A stretch of 64,000 nt of DNA from Maricaulis parjimensis (GCF_016817355.1 NZ_JADOTT010000001.1:189094-253093); one strand, 5' to 3'; counted from the stretch's first letter, positions 52,010-61,905 are shown. Made by a program: numbers and translations. Notes: generated by a model not told the origin, from the letters alone.

Positions 52010-53278
52010 ATGCCGCGCTACGCCTCGACATTGCTGGTCACCCTGTTTGCCAGCCTCACCCTGTTTGCCGGTTTCAATGCGCTCATTGATCCGTTCGGCA
52101 TCACCGGCGCGCCTGACATTCCCGGCCTGACCGGCCGCGATACGCGTCTGCTGGAGGATGGCGGCCGGGTCCATGTCGCCGACCGGCTGGCCCGCGGCGG
52201 TGACCACGCGATCCTTCTGGGATCATCACGCACGGTGGACGGCTTTCCGCACGAGCCGGAAAACTGGCCCGGCGGGCTCTATAATGCCGGCATGCGCGGC
52301 ACGAATATTTTCGAGTTGAGCCAAGCCGCTGCTCTAGCCGCTGAAAGCCCGGCATTGCGCTGTGTCGTGATCGGCCTCGACCTCGATGAATTCGGCACGC
52401 ATTCAAAGGCCAAGGCGACCTATTGGCTTTCCGCGCTGACGGATGGCAATCGCCTCTTTTCGCTGGCACGCGTCGCCCTCTCCCCGAACACGTTCGGCGC
52501 GTCTGTGCAATTGATCGCCGACAATCTCACCGGCGGTGAACCGCGCGTTCCCTGGGCCGACACCTACCCGGAAGGCGCCCAGCTTGAGCGCTATGAAGGC
52601 GGAACGCGCGGCATGTATCGCTGGTATCTGGGCTATGATTTCGATCCGGAGCGCCTCGCCCTGTTCGAAACCGTACTCGACCGCCTGACGGCCAATGGCA
52701 TTCAGGTCACCGGCTTCATCCACCCGCTCCATGCCTGGCGGGAAGAGGCGATGTGGCGGGCAGGCCGCGGGGAGGATTATCTCGCCTTCCGCGTCGAACT
52801 CGCGACCCTGTTCGAGCGCTATGCAGACCGGCAGCCTGCTTCCACCTGCGTGCCGGGGGGCAGTGCCGTCCTGTGGGACTTCTCCGGCTTCCAGCCTTTC
52901 GCCAGCCTGCCAGCGCCAGCTCCGGACCAGTCCGACGCCCATCCGGCCTTCTACGAGCCCTCGCACTATCTGCCCCATATCGGGTCCGCCATGCTGGAAC
53001 GGATGCAAGACCGGCGTGAAAATGACCCCTTCGGCCATGCGGTTTTCGGGTTTGAATTGACGCCGGGCAATGCCGGCGACAGCGCCCGGGCCCTGCAGGA
53101 ACGCCGGACGGCCTGGCTGGCTACGGAGGATGGCGCCATCGCCACCCGCCTGCTCGACGCGGTCATTGCCGGCGACCCGGCACCGGAAGTGTCTCCGCCG
53201 CAATTTCTCAACCGGGATGAGCGCACAAGCCTGTCGGACAAGCTGGACGCCATTGCGCCCGCCGCCGCCCGGCGCTAG
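52010..53278 (+). CDS. SGNH-like partner of the MBOAT acyltransferase
   Basis: A 422-residue protein with an N-terminal membrane anchor (TLLVTLFASLTLFAGFNALI). AILLGSSRTVDGF is the G-S-S/N-R block with the likely nucleophile Ser. VVIGLDLDEFG follows. Near the C terminus FYEPSHYLPHIGSAM supplies the catalytic His region. It is the periplasmic acetyltransferase-type partner of the MBOAT protein, in a two-gene operon. Confidence 0.8.
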   Translation: MPRYASTLLVTLFASLTLFAGFNALIDPFGITGAPDIPGLTGRDTRLLEDGGRVHVADRLARGGDHAILLGSSRTVDGFPHEPENWPGGLYNAGMRGTNIFELSQAAALAAESPALRCVVIGLDLDEFGTHSKAKATYWLSALTDGNRLFSLARVALSPNTFGASVQLIADNLTGGEPRVPWADTYPEGAQLERYEGGTRGMYRWYLGYDFDPERLALFETVLDRLTANGIQVTGFIHPLHAWREEAMWRAGRGEDYLAFRVELATLFERYADRQPASTCVPGGSAVLWDFSGFQPFASLPAPAPDQSDAHPAFYEPSHYLPHIGSAMLERMQDRRENDPFGHAVFGFELTPGNAGDSARALQERRTAWLATEDGAIATRLLDAVIAGDPAPEVSPPQFLNRDERTSLSDKLDAIAPAAARR

Positions 53279-53307
53279 GACGCAGGTCACACAGAAGGAC
53301 ACATGAT

Positions 53308-53922
53308 ATGACGGTGCACTATCACAAGGGCGACCTGCCCGCCGGGATCGATTTCGGCAAGGCGGTTGCGGTCGATACGGAAACCCTCGGCCTGTCGCTG
53401 ACCCGCGACATGCTGTGCGTGGTGCAATTATCGTCCGGTGATGGCAATGCCCATGTCGTCCAGATGGACCGGTCCTCTTATGACTGCCCGAACCTGAAGG
53501 CGTTGCTCTCCGATCCGTCGATCGAGAAAATCCTGCACTTCGCCCGTTTCGACGTCGCGATGGTCGAGAATTATCTCGGCGTGACCCTGGCACCGGTCTT
53601 CTGCACCAAGATCGCCTCCAAGCTCTGCCGCACCTATACCGACCGGCACGGCCTCAAGGACGTCACCCGGGAACTCCTCGGCATCAATATGGACAAGCAA
53701 CAGCAGAGCTCGGACTGGGGCGCGGCCGAACTGTCGCCGGCCCAGCTCGATTATGCGGCCTCCGATGTCCTGCACCTGCACGCCCTGCGCGACCGTTTGA
53801 CCGAAATGCTGGAGCGGGAAAACCGGATGGAGCTGGCCCGTGCCTGTTTCGACTTCCTGCCGACGCGCGCCCGTCTGGACCTCGCCGGCTGGCCGGAAAC
53901 CGATATTTTTGCCCACTCCTGA
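53308..53922 (+). CDS. Ribonuclease D family 3'-5' exonuclease
   Basis: The 204-residue protein is a single DEDDy exonuclease domain: VAVDTETLGLSL (D-x-E), LHFARFDVAM (second D region) and LSPAQLDYAASDVLHLHALRDRL (Y-x3-D). The C-terminal HRDC domains of E. coli RNase D are absent, as in the short alphaproteobacterial forms. It acts on small or structured RNAs. AGAAGGAC lies upstream. It is followed by the lpt genes. Confidence 0.92.
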   Translation: MTVHYHKGDLPAGIDFGKAVAVDTETLGLSLTRDMLCVVQLSSGDGNAHVVQMDRSSYDCPNLKALLSDPSIEKILHFARFDVAMVENYLGVTLAPVFCTKIASKLCRTYTDRHGLKDVTRELLGINMDKQQQSSDWGAAELSPAQLDYAASDVLHLHALRDRLTEMLERENRMELARACFDFLPTRARLDLAGWPETDIFAHS

Positions 53923-54012
53923 CCGGCTTGCCTTGAAAAGGCCTGCAAAGCCGGGTCATTTGTCCTGACCCGTCCGCCTGCCCCGCAGGCCGCCTCCGGA
54001 ACAGATCTCGAT

Positions 54013-54720
54013 ATGAGCGTCACTGCCAATCCCGGCCTGGAAGCCCTGCAGCCCACCCATCACGGGAGCTGGGAGCCGCGGCGTGCCCTGGCGCTGGATG
54101 TGGCCCGCCGGCGCACGGCCTTTGTCCGCTGGCTGCGCCTGCTCTTCATGTCCGCGGCGATCGGCATCCTGGTCCTGCTGGTCTTCCAGCTTGTCCTGGG
54201 CAGTTTCGGAACCACGGAGGGCGACCCCCAGACGGCGTCCAGCGAAGGCCGGATGACCAATCCGCGCTTCACGGGTCGCGATGAAAGCCTGACGCCCTAT
54301 GCGATCACGGCCGACGTCGCCATCCGTCGCGAAGGCGCCGCCCCCGGCGTGACCGAACTGGAACGCCCGCGCCTGGATTACGACTTCCTGGCCGGTGACA
54401 CGTCCCGCGTGCTGGCTGAGACCGGATTCTACGATCTGCCCAACCGGACGCTCGACCTGCACTCCAGCGTGAACCTGTCGACACCGGAGGGCTACAGCTT
54501 CGCCTCCAACCATGCGCGCATCTATCTGCGTGAGGAAAGAGTGACCGGCGAAGAACCGGTTGAGGGCACCGGTCCGATGGGAACGATCCGCGCGGATCGC
54601 TACGAGATTCGCGATGGCGGTGATCATATTGTATTTGAGGGCCGTGTCCGGGCCCGACTGATTCAGGACCGGACAGCGCCGGTGCCGGCTGAACCGGCAC
54701 CAGAAGAGGAAAGCGAATGA
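54013..54720 (+). CDS. lptC: LPS export protein LptC
   Basis: A 235-residue protein with one N-terminal membrane helix (LFMSAAIGILVLLVFQLVLG) and an OstA/LptC-like beta-jellyroll: MTNPRFTGRDESLTPYAITADVA, LDYDFLAGDTSRVLAETGFYD and TIRADRYEIRDGGDHIVFEG. It links LptB2FG to LptA in the transenvelope LPS bridge. Its stop overlaps the lptA start (ATGA). Confidence 0.9.
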   Translation: MSVTANPGLEALQPTHHGSWEPRRALALDVARRRTAFVRWLRLLFMSAAIGILVLLVFQLVLGSFGTTEGDPQTASSEGRMTNPRFTGRDESLTPYAITADVAIRREGAAPGVTELERPRLDYDFLAGDTSRVLAETGFYDLPNRTLDLHSSVNLSTPEGYSFASNHARIYLREERVTGEEPVEGTGPMGTIRADRYEIRDGGDHIVFEGRVRARLIQDRTAPVPAEPAPEEESE

Positions 54721-55253
54721 TGCGGCAATTCCTGTTGGGGCTCGCCCTGGTTCTGGCCGGCCTGGTTCCGGCCCAGGCACAGATCGGCAATTCCAGCCTC
54801 CCGCTCGATATCGAAGCGGATCATGTCGATGTGCTCGACGCCGAACGCCGCATCATCTGGCAGGGCAATGTCAACGCGATCCAGGGCACCTCATCCATCC
54901 GGGCCCAGCGCATTGATGTTTTCTACACCGGCAATGGCACGGGCAGCGGAACCGGCGGCTGGGGTGATATCGACCGCATCGTCGCGGCCGGCGATGTCTA
55001 CTACATCACACCGACCCAGCGCGCCCGCGGCCAGGAAGGCGTTTACACCCTGGCGACGGAAACCATCGTCCTGACAGGCGATGTCGTGATCAATCAGGGC
55101 GAGAACGTCATTACGGCGACGCGCTTCGTGACCAATCTCCAGACCGGGAATTCCAGCTGGGAATCCGGTGAAGGTGGCCGGGTTCGCGCCGTGCTCCAGA
55201 CCCGCCAGGACGGCGATACGCCGGCCGACCCTGACAGCCCGTCCAATCGCTAA
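54717..55253 (+). CDS. lptA: LPS transport periplasmic protein LptA
   Basis: A signal peptide (LLGLALVLAGLVPAQAQ) leads into an OstA fold: LPLDIEADHVDVLDAERRII, WQGNVNAIQGTSSIRAQRID and GDVVINQGENVITATRFVTN. At 178 residues it has the usual size. It forms the periplasmic bridge carrying LPS. It overlaps lptC and is followed by lptB. Confidence 0.93.
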   Translation: MMRQFLLGLALVLAGLVPAQAQIGNSSLPLDIEADHVDVLDAERRIIWQGNVNAIQGTSSIRAQRIDVFYTGNGTGSGTGGWGDIDRIVAAGDVYYITPTQRARGQEGVYTLATETIVLTGDVVINQGENVITATRFVTNLQTGNSSWESGEGGRVRAVLQTRQDGDTPADPDSPSNR

Positions 55254-55272
55254 TCCTGTTTCAACGGACCCC

Positions 55273-56040
55273 ATGGCCCTTCAAGAATCCCTGTCCCAAG
55301 ACATGAATGCCGAACCGGCACGCCCGGGTCTGGTCGTCGAGCAGATCGGCAAGACCTATGGCAAACGCCCGGTCGTAAACGGGGTTTCCGTCTCCCTGCA
55401 GCGGGGCGAGGTTGCTGGCCTTCTGGGTCCGAACGGCGCTGGCAAGACGACCTGTTTCTACATGATCACCGGCCTGGTGGAGGTCGATTACGGCCGCATC
55501 CTGCTGGATGGCGAGGACATCACCCGCCTGCCCATGTACCAGCGGGCCCGCCTCGGCATCGGTTACCTGCCGCAGGAAAAATCCATCTTCCACGGAATGA
55601 GCGTCGCCCAGAACATCCTGGCCGTGGCCGAAGTCGTCGAGAAGAACCGCAAGGCGCGTCATGAGCTGGTCGACCAGCTGCTTGAAGAATTGCGCATCTC
55701 CCATCTGCGCGATGCCCCGGCCCCGTCCCTGTCGGGCGGTGAGCGCCGCCGTGTGGAAATCGCCCGCGCCCTCGCGACTCGCCCCTCTTTCATGCTGCTG
55801 GACGAACCCTTCGCCGGTATCGATCCGCTGGCGATTGCCGATATTCGCGACCTGATCAAATTTTTGAAGGAACGCGGGATCGGAATTCTGATTACCGACC
55901 ACAATGTCCGCGAAACCCTTGAAATCACTGACAGAGCCACGATCATCCACGAGGGTGAAGTTCTGTTTGAGGGCTCTCCGGCGGAGATCCGGGCCGACCC
56001 GGACGTGCGTCGCGTTTATCTCGGAGAAAGTTTTGGCTGA
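55273..56040 (+). CDS. lptB: LPS export ABC transporter ATP-binding protein LptB
   Basis: The 255-residue ATPase has Walker A (GPNGAGKTTCFYMITGL), signature (LSGGERRRVEIARAL), Walker B (FMLLDEPFAGIDPLA) and the H-loop (TDHNVRETL). YLPQEKSIFHGMSV is the LptB Q-loop signature. The start at 55273 gives a slightly extended N terminus (QESLSQDMNAEPARP). It powers LPS extraction. rpoN follows, as in many proteobacteria. Confidence 0.96.
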   Translation: MALQESLSQDMNAEPARPGLVVEQIGKTYGKRPVVNGVSVSLQRGEVAGLLGPNGAGKTTCFYMITGLVEVDYGRILLDGEDITRLPMYQRARLGIGYLPQEKSIFHGMSVAQNILAVAEVVEKNRKARHELVDQLLEELRISHLRDAPAPSLSGGERRRVEIARALATRPSFMLLDEPFAGIDPLAIADIRDLIKFLKERGIGILITDHNVRETLEITDRATIIHEGEVLFEGSPAEIRADPDVRRVYLGESFG

Positions 56041-56077
56041 TTAACCTCTGCAGGAAACGTACCAAACAGAGGTTCAC

Positions 56078-57592
56078 ATGGCCGGATTGATGCAGAAGCT
56101 GGATATGCGCCAGGGCCAGTCCCTGGTGATGACGCCCCAGCTCCAACAAGCCATCAAGCTGTTGCAGCTCTCGAATATCGAGCTTGCCGAGTTCGTCGAA
56201 GGCGAGCTGGAACGCAATCCGCTGCTGGAACGCGACGAGCGCGAATCATCCACCGAATCGCTGCGCGAAGAGGGTGAAGGCGAGCCGCGCGAGCTGGAAC
56301 TCGCTGCCCCCTCCGCCGATGCCAGCGATTCGCTCGATGCCGATTCGGACATGCTGCACGGTGACGACTCCAAATCGGACCTGTCCGGCGTGGAAGCCGC
56401 GCCTGGTGAAGCCATGGGCGCGAACAGCCAGTGGTCCTCGCCCGGTTCAGGCGGCGGGTCCGGTGCCGTCAGCGAGGACTATGACGCGATCGCCAATTCC
56501 TCGCGCGAGATTTCCCTGTCCGAACACCTGCATGACCAGCTGTCCACGGCCACGGCCGACCCGGTCGACAAGATGATCGGGGCGCACCTGATCGATCTGG
56601 CTGATGATGACGGCTATATGCGCGCCGATCTCGACGAGGTCGCCAGCCAGCTCGGCGTCGAGCGGGCCCGTATCGAACGCATGCTGGAACTGACCCAGAC
56701 ATTCGACCCGGCCGGTGTCATGGCGCGGGACCTGCCCGAATGCCTCGCGCTGCAGCTCAAGGAAAAGAACCGTCTGGATCCGGCCATGGCCGCCCTGCTG
56801 GACAATCTCGACCGGTTGGCTCGCCATGACTATGCCGCACTGAAATCCCTGTGTGGTGTCGATAATGAGGATCTCGACGAGATGATCGCGGAAATCCGCG
56901 ACCTCACGCCCAAGCCGGGCCATGCCTTCACCTCGGACACGACCCGCGCCGTGGAGCCGGATGTCTTCATCCGCCAGTCTCCGGACGGGGCCTGGCAGGT
57001 GGAACTGAACACCGACACCCTGCCGCGCGTTCTGGTCAACAACACGTATTTCAATGAAATCGTGGCCGTCGCCCGCTCCGAAAGCGACAAGACCTTCATC
57101 ACCGAGTGTTCGCAGAACGCATCCTGGCTGGTGAAAAGCCTGGACCAGCGCGCCCGTACCATTCTCAAGGTCGCCAGCGAGATTGTGCGCCAGCAGGACA
57201 TGTTCCTGGCCCATGGCGTGGCCTATCTTCGCCCGCTCAATCTGAAGACTGTGGCCGATGCGATCGGCATGCATGAGTCGACGGTCAGCCGGGTCACCTC
57301 CAACAAATATGTCGCCACGCCGCGCGGCATGTTCGAGCTGAAATATTTCTTCACCTCCGCCATCCCGTCAGCCGGCGGCGGCGAATCCCATTCTGCAGAA
57401 GCCGTCCGCTACCGGATCAAGACCATGATCGGCCAGGAGTCGGCGGACGATGTGCTCTCCGATGACAAATTGGTTGAGCATTTGCGTGATGAAGGGATTG
57501 AAATTGCCCGTCGGACTGTGGCCAAATACCGGGAGGCGCTCAACATCCCTTCCTCGGTCCAGCGCCGTCGTATTCTGAAACGAGCTGGCTAG
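56078..57592 (+). CDS. rpoN: RNA polymerase sigma-54 factor
   Basis: Region I is clear (MQKLDMRQGQSLVMTPQLQQ, AIKLLQLSNIELAEFVE). An acidic region II, the core-binding region III and the C-terminal RpoN box (ARRTVAKYREALNIPSSVQ) complete the protein (504 aa). It directs transcription from -24/-12 promoters with enhancer-binding activators. It lies in the conserved lptB-rpoN-hpf-ptsN order. Confidence 0.98.
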   Translation: MAGLMQKLDMRQGQSLVMTPQLQQAIKLLQLSNIELAEFVEGELERNPLLERDERESSTESLREEGEGEPRELELAAPSADASDSLDADSDMLHGDDSKSDLSGVEAAPGEAMGANSQWSSPGSGGGSGAVSEDYDAIANSSREISLSEHLHDQLSTATADPVDKMIGAHLIDLADDDGYMRADLDEVASQLGVERARIERMLELTQTFDPAGVMARDLPECLALQLKEKNRLDPAMAALLDNLDRLARHDYAALKSLCGVDNEDLDEMIAEIRDLTPKPGHAFTSDTTRAVEPDVFIRQSPDGAWQVELNTDTLPRVLVNNTYFNEIVAVARSESDKTFITECSQNASWLVKSLDQRARTILKVASEIVRQQDMFLAHGVAYLRPLNLKTVADAIGMHESTVSRVTSNKYVATPRGMFELKYFFTSAIPSAGGGESHSAEAVRYRIKTMIGQESADDVLSDDKLVEHLRDEGIEIARRTVAKYREALNIPSSVQRRRILKRAG

Positions 57593-57779
57593 GGAAAGCT
57601 TGCCTAAGGCGCCTCGGCGGATCCGGTCCGCCGCCGTCGCGGTGCGACGGTTTTCGGAGCCAGCTTGCGATTGACTCCAACCGTGACCCGCGACTAGGTT
57701 CCGCCCGCTTTTCCGGATCGGGGCGGCAACCACACGTCAACGCCTCACGTGCCGGTGTATGGCCGGCGGGAAGGAGCGC

Positions 57780-58406
57780 ATGCAAATACAGGTGGTCAAC
57801 AAAGGCATCGACGTCAGCGACGCACTGCGGGAGCAAATCCTCGGCCGTGTCGAAGACGGGGTGACCAAATACTTCAATCGCCCGGGTGAGGCCTATGTCT
57901 CGATCTCGCGCGAAGGCGTCGGCTTTCGCGTCGATTGTTCGCTGCATCTGCCCTCGGGTGCCATGCTGCAGGCTCACGGTTCTGCCGATGATGCCTACAA
58001 GGCAGCTGTCGATACCATGGAGCGCCTGGAGAAGCGCCTCCGCCGCTACAAGCGGAAACTCAAGAACCACCACAATGCCAACAAGGCCGAACTTCCGGCC
58101 GAGTCCATGCCGATTCTGGTACTTCAGGGCTCGCCCGATAATGGCCTTGATGATGATTACGATGAGCAGGAAGACAGCGGCGCACCCGCCAATGGGGCGC
58201 CCGAGCCAATCGTGATTGCGGAACGGCCCGGCGAGATGCGGACCCTGACGGTCGGCATGGCCTCGCTGGAACTGGAAGCGGCAGACTCGCCTTTCCTCAT
58301 GTTCCGGAATGCGGCAAGTGGCGGTCTGAACATCGTCTACCGGCGCCCGGACGGCCATATCGGCTGGCTGGATCCGTCGCGGACAGACACTGCGAAGTCG
58401 GCCTAG
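57780..58406 (+). CDS. hpf: Ribosome hibernation-promoting factor, long form
   Basis: The start at 57780 follows AAGGAG. The N-terminal HPF/RaiA domain is MQIQVVNKGIDVSDALREQI...RVEDGVTKYFNR...YKAAVDTMERLEKRLRRYKR. The C-terminal dimerisation domain is VGMASLELEAADSPFLMFRN...GLNIVYRRPDGHIGWL. The 208-residue length marks the long form that makes 100S ribosomes by itself. It acts in stationary phase or starvation. Confidence 0.95.
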   Translation: MQIQVVNKGIDVSDALREQILGRVEDGVTKYFNRPGEAYVSISREGVGFRVDCSLHLPSGAMLQAHGSADDAYKAAVDTMERLEKRLRRYKRKLKNHHNANKAELPAESMPILVLQGSPDNGLDDDYDEQEDSGAPANGAPEPIVIAERPGEMRTLTVGMASLELEAADSPFLMFRNAASGGLNIVYRRPDGHIGWLDPSRTDTAKSA

Positions 58407-58423
58407 GAACGAGAAGTCGTACA

Positions 58424-58888
58424 ATGGCGTTAGCTGATTTGATCCCCAATGGGGGTGTGGCCGTTGATCTGGGCGCATCCAGCCGGAAACAGGCCCTGCA
58501 AGCGATGTCTGACGTCGCCGCAGAGCTCACCGGGCTGTCGGCCCGCGACATCTTCGATGCCGTGCTTCAACGCGAACGTCTCGGCTCGACCGGTGTCGGC
58601 CAGGGCGTTGCCATTCCCCATGCCCGGCTTGCCGGGGTCGACGAGGTTGTCGGCGTGTTCGCACGCCTGCGCTCGCCGGTGGATTTCGAATCGATCGACG
58701 GCCGTCCTGCGGACCTGATCTTCATGCTGATCGCGCCCGAGGATGCCGGGGCGGAACACCTCAAGGCACTGGCACGCGTTTCACGCCTGCTGCGCCGCGA
58801 GGATGTCCGCCAGCGCCTGCGTGCGGCGCCCGATGCCGACGCGGTTCATGCCGTTCTGGCTGGTGAACCCGCCAGCGACGCGGCCTGA
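58424..58888 (+). CDS. ptsN: PTS IIA-like nitrogen-regulatory protein PtsN
   Basis: The 154-residue EIIA-Ntr has its phospho-acceptor His in QGVAIPHARLAGVDEVVG, with FARLRSPVDFESIDGRPADLIFML following. It takes phosphate from NPr/EI-Ntr and controls nitrogen, potassium or stress functions. It lies 18 bases after hpf. Confidence 0.95.
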   Translation: MALADLIPNGGVAVDLGASSRKQALQAMSDVAAELTGLSARDIFDAVLQRERLGSTGVGQGVAIPHARLAGVDEVVGVFARLRSPVDFESIDGRPADLIFMLIAPEDAGAEHLKALARVSRLLRREDVRQRLRAAPDADAVHAVLAGEPASDAA

Positions 58889-58995
58889 TCCAACAGCAGA
58901 CTGTCACCAGACAGAAGAGCTGAATGCGGCGTACATGCCGCGTTCAGCCGCTGCCTGCTTTGCTCCCGGCCAGACATGCCAATGGGAGCCCCACC

Positions 58996-59859
58996 ATGTT
59001 GCGACAAACCCTCTGCGCCCTCAGCCTGGCCCTGAGTGCGGGTTCACTGCTGGCCCAGACCGACCTCGCCAGCCTGCGCAGCGCTGCGGAAGCGGGTGAT
59101 CGCGGAGCCGCCTTCGACTTCGGCTATGAGCTGACCTTCCCCGAAACCGGCAGCCCCGATTATGAGACGGGCCGCTACTGGCTGACCCGTGCGGCCGATG
59201 CCGACCTGGCCTATGCCAATTACGTGCTCGGACAAATCTATCTCGACGGCATCGGGACCGACGCCGATCCGGACCGGGCCCGCGCCTTTTTCGAACTCGC
59301 CTGGCACGCCGAAGACGCCGCTGCCGGATACGCCCTCGCCGAGCTTTTGCTCTATGATTATGAGGACGAAGAGAGCGAAGCCTTCGCCCTGCTGGAAACC
59401 CTCGCCGATGATCCCGATTTCGGGGCCCTGGCCCGGCTCACCCTCGCCGACGCCCTGTTCTTCGGTTCGGAAGACGCTGCGGACATTGCCCGCGCCGTGG
59501 AACTGGCCGGCACAGCCCTGGCCCTCGACCCCGGACTGACCAATGCCCACTACCTGCTGGGCATTGCCGCCATGGAGGGGCTCGGCCGCGAAGTGGACGG
59601 AGGGGCGGCACTGGATCACTGGATGCAGGGCAGCCGGGGCGGCGACACTCTGGCCATGCTCGCCCTGGCCGATGCCCTGATGGATGGCGTCTCCGGCGAA
59701 ACCGACCCGGTCGAGGCCCGCGCGTGGTACGGCGTGGCGGCCTCCTTCGGGGATGATGATGCACTCGACACGATTGAAACCCTCGACGCCAGCCTGCCCC
59801 CGGAAACCCTCGCCCAGGCCCGGGCACGCATGGACACATTGCTGACGGAGATTGAATAG
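58996..59859 (+). CDS. Secreted Sel1-repeat protein
   Basis: The start at 58996 gives a signal peptide (MLRQTLCALSLALSAGSLLA); the open frame runs further upstream without support. The mature protein has several Sel1/TPR units, for example YWLTRAADADLAYANYVLGQ, YLDGIGTDADPDRARAFFEL and MLALADALMDGVSGETDPVE. Probably a periplasmic scaffold or regulator. It is followed by a second Sel1 protein. Confidence 0.82.
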   Translation: MLRQTLCALSLALSAGSLLAQTDLASLRSAAEAGDRGAAFDFGYELTFPETGSPDYETGRYWLTRAADADLAYANYVLGQIYLDGIGTDADPDRARAFFELAWHAEDAAAGYALAELLLYDYEDEESEAFALLETLADDPDFGALARLTLADALFFGSEDAADIARAVELAGTALALDPGLTNAHYLLGIAAMEGLGREVDGGAALDHWMQGSRGGDTLAMLALADALMDGVSGETDPVEARAWYGVAASFGDDDALDTIETLDASLPPETLAQARARMDTLLTEIE

Positions 59860-59924
59860 GACGGCAGGATTTGACCAAACCCTAGGCTGCATAAATAGTG
59901 CTCCACAGCATGGGGGATTCCTGA

Positions 59925-61121
59925 ATGATCAGAGACGGGTTTTACGCCGGCGTCTTGCTGTTGTGCGCGATAGCAGGTCCGGCGACGGCGCAGGGTACTG
60001 ACATCGCTGTCGCGCCGAACGCGAGCGAAAGCGCATTTGACGGACTGTTCGACCGTTTCCTGGCACTGGCGGAAACCGAACCTCGAGACCCGGATGCCGA
60101 ACAGGCCTTGCGCGCCGACGTCCAAGCCCAGGCAGAACAAGGCCTTGGCAATGCCATGAACCTACTCGGCGTGATCACGGATACCGATTTCGGCGGCCCC
60201 GCCAATCCTGAAGCCGCCTATGCCATCTTCCAGGATGCTGCAGCCCTCGGGGATGCCGGCGGCAACATCAATGTCGCCATTCGCGACCTTCTGTCCTGGG
60301 ATGAAGACCGGCAGGTCTCGGCCGTCACCCGCCTTCGCCGCCTGCTGGAACGTGACGATCTGCAGGACGGCTTGCCGGACCTGATCATCGGTTATTTGGG
60401 CGTTGCCGCCTTCTTCGAAGTCGACGGCACAACCGATGATCTTGCCGAGGCGCTGGAGCTGGTAAGTGCCGGCCTGCAAGCGGACCCCCGCAACAGCCTG
60501 TTCAACCGCACCGCCGGCCAGCTTCTCGAATCCGGGGAGGCCGGACCGAGAAACCCGGCCGCAGCCCTGTCGCATTATCAGGCCGCCGGCCTGGCCGGAG
60601 ACGGTTTTTCCGCCTGGAAGGCTGGCATGATGCTGATCAATGGCGATGGCGTGAGCGCCAATGAGGAAGAGGCTTTCCTCTGGGTCCAGCGATCAGCCGA
60701 GACCGGCTATGATGACGGGCTGATCTCGCTGGCCGTCATGCACGCCGTCGGCCAGGGTACGCCCGTGAATGCCCCGGAGGCTCGCACCCTCTACCGGAAC
60801 GCCGCCTCACGCGGAAACCTGCATGCCATGCGAGGCCTCGGATCCATGCTGGTATTCGGCGAGGGTGGGCCGGACGAACCCCGGATGGGCGTTGCGCTCC
60901 TGCAGATGGCGGCCCAGCGGGGAGACCTGTATGCCATCGATATCATGCAACGGCTCCAGCCCCACCTGCCAGCAGACCCGGCCTGGCAACAGGGCGTCGA
61001 CGATGCCGGCCGTGCATTTCTCGACAATTACGGCCTCACGCCAGACAGTCTCTACGGGCAGCAGGCAACGCCACCCATCGCCCCCACCGTGATCCCTGCA
61101 CGGTCCGACGACCCGCAATAA
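59925..61121 (+). CDS. Secreted Sel1-repeat protein
   Basis: A 398-residue protein with a signal peptide (AGVLLLCAIAGPATAQ) and multiple Sel1 units: AEQGLGNAMNLLGVITDTDF, HYQAAGLAGDGFSAWKAGMM, LWVQRSAETGYDDGLISLAV and LYRNAASRGNLHAMRGLGSM. The proline-rich C terminus looks flexible. It probably arose by duplication with its neighbour. A strong terminator follows. Confidence 0.82.
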   Translation: MIRDGFYAGVLLLCAIAGPATAQGTDIAVAPNASESAFDGLFDRFLALAETEPRDPDAEQALRADVQAQAEQGLGNAMNLLGVITDTDFGGPANPEAAYAIFQDAAALGDAGGNINVAIRDLLSWDEDRQVSAVTRLRRLLERDDLQDGLPDLIIGYLGVAAFFEVDGTTDDLAEALELVSAGLQADPRNSLFNRTAGQLLESGEAGPRNPAAALSHYQAAGLAGDGFSAWKAGMMLINGDGVSANEEEAFLWVQRSAETGYDDGLISLAVMHAVGQGTPVNAPEARTLYRNAASRGNLHAMRGLGSMLVFGEGGPDEPRMGVALLQMAAQRGDLYAIDIMQRLQPHLPADPAWQQGVDDAGRAFLDNYGLTPDSLYGQQATPPIAPTVIPARSDDPQ

Positions 61122-61133
61122 CCGACCAAGAAA

Positions 61134-61158
61134 AAACCCCGCCGGAACCGGCGGGGTT
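61134..61158. terminator. Bidirectional terminator (Sel1 gene / tRNA-Ala)
   Basis: AACCCCGCCGG-AA-CCGGCGGGGTT flanked by A and T runs on both strands. It serves the plus-strand Sel1 gene and, on the minus strand, tRNA-Ala. Confidence 0.85.
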
Positions 61159-61164
61159 TTGACT

Positions 61165-61240
<76 letters not shown>

Positions 61241-61349
61241 GAAACTTGTGCCGCCGGCTTGGGTCCCGGCGAGAGGCGCGGAAACTAGTCCCGGATTTTG
61301 CCGGGATCAAGCCTCTTTTGCGCCCTTTGTGCAGCGCTGTGCAGCTGCC

Positions 61350-61793
61350 CTAGAGATCCTCGTCCTTCTCGATGTTGAAGTCGCCGAAATCATCGTCTTC
61401 ATCATCATCGATCAGCACATTGGTGTCGTCGTCATCATCGGAGTCGTCGTCGACATCCTCTTCCTCGAACCCGTCGGGGATGTCGTCGCTCAGACCGGAC
61501 GAATTCTCGTCATCATCATCGTCATCATCCGGAATGCGGTCGGCTTCGGCGTCGACTTCCGGCGTATCATCGTCTTCGTCGCCATAGCCGTCATCATCGG
61601 ACGTGTCCGGCTTCTTCTTCGGAGCGTCCTCTTCCTCGGGTTCCACAGCCTTGGCTTTCAGGCGCGGATCCTCGAGTTCCGGATCAAACTCGGTTTCGCA
61701 TTTCGGGCAGCGCGCAGGACGACGGCCCAGATCGTAGAATTTGGCACCGCAGCTGGGGCAGGTGCGCTTGGTTCCCAGTTCAGGCTTGGCCAT
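61350..61793 (-). CDS. FYDLN acid domain protein (TIGR02300 family)
   Basis: The 147-residue protein begins MAKPELGTKRTCPSCGAKFY, then DLGRRPARCPKCETEF, forming a zinc ribbon with two C-x2-C pairs. The remainder is very acidic (runs of Asp). This is a conserved alphaproteobacterial family of unknown function. It is divergent from aroA. Confidence 0.95.
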   Translation of the reverse strand: MAKPELGTKRTCPSCGAKFYDLGRRPARCPKCETEFDPELEDPRLKAKAVEPEEEDAPKKKPDTSDDDGYGDEDDDTPEVDAEADRIPDDDDDDDENSSGLSDDIPDGFEEEDVDDDSDDDDDTNVLIDDDEDDDFGDFNIEKDEDL

Positions 61794-61905
61794 GACTTCC
61801 CTTCACAACCATTTTTCGAATTTCGGCGGCACCCGTTGCCACGATCACCGCGCTCTGTCAAAACCTGATCGCCGTCATGTCACCTCAAACCTTGCTTTTC
61901 CGTTC

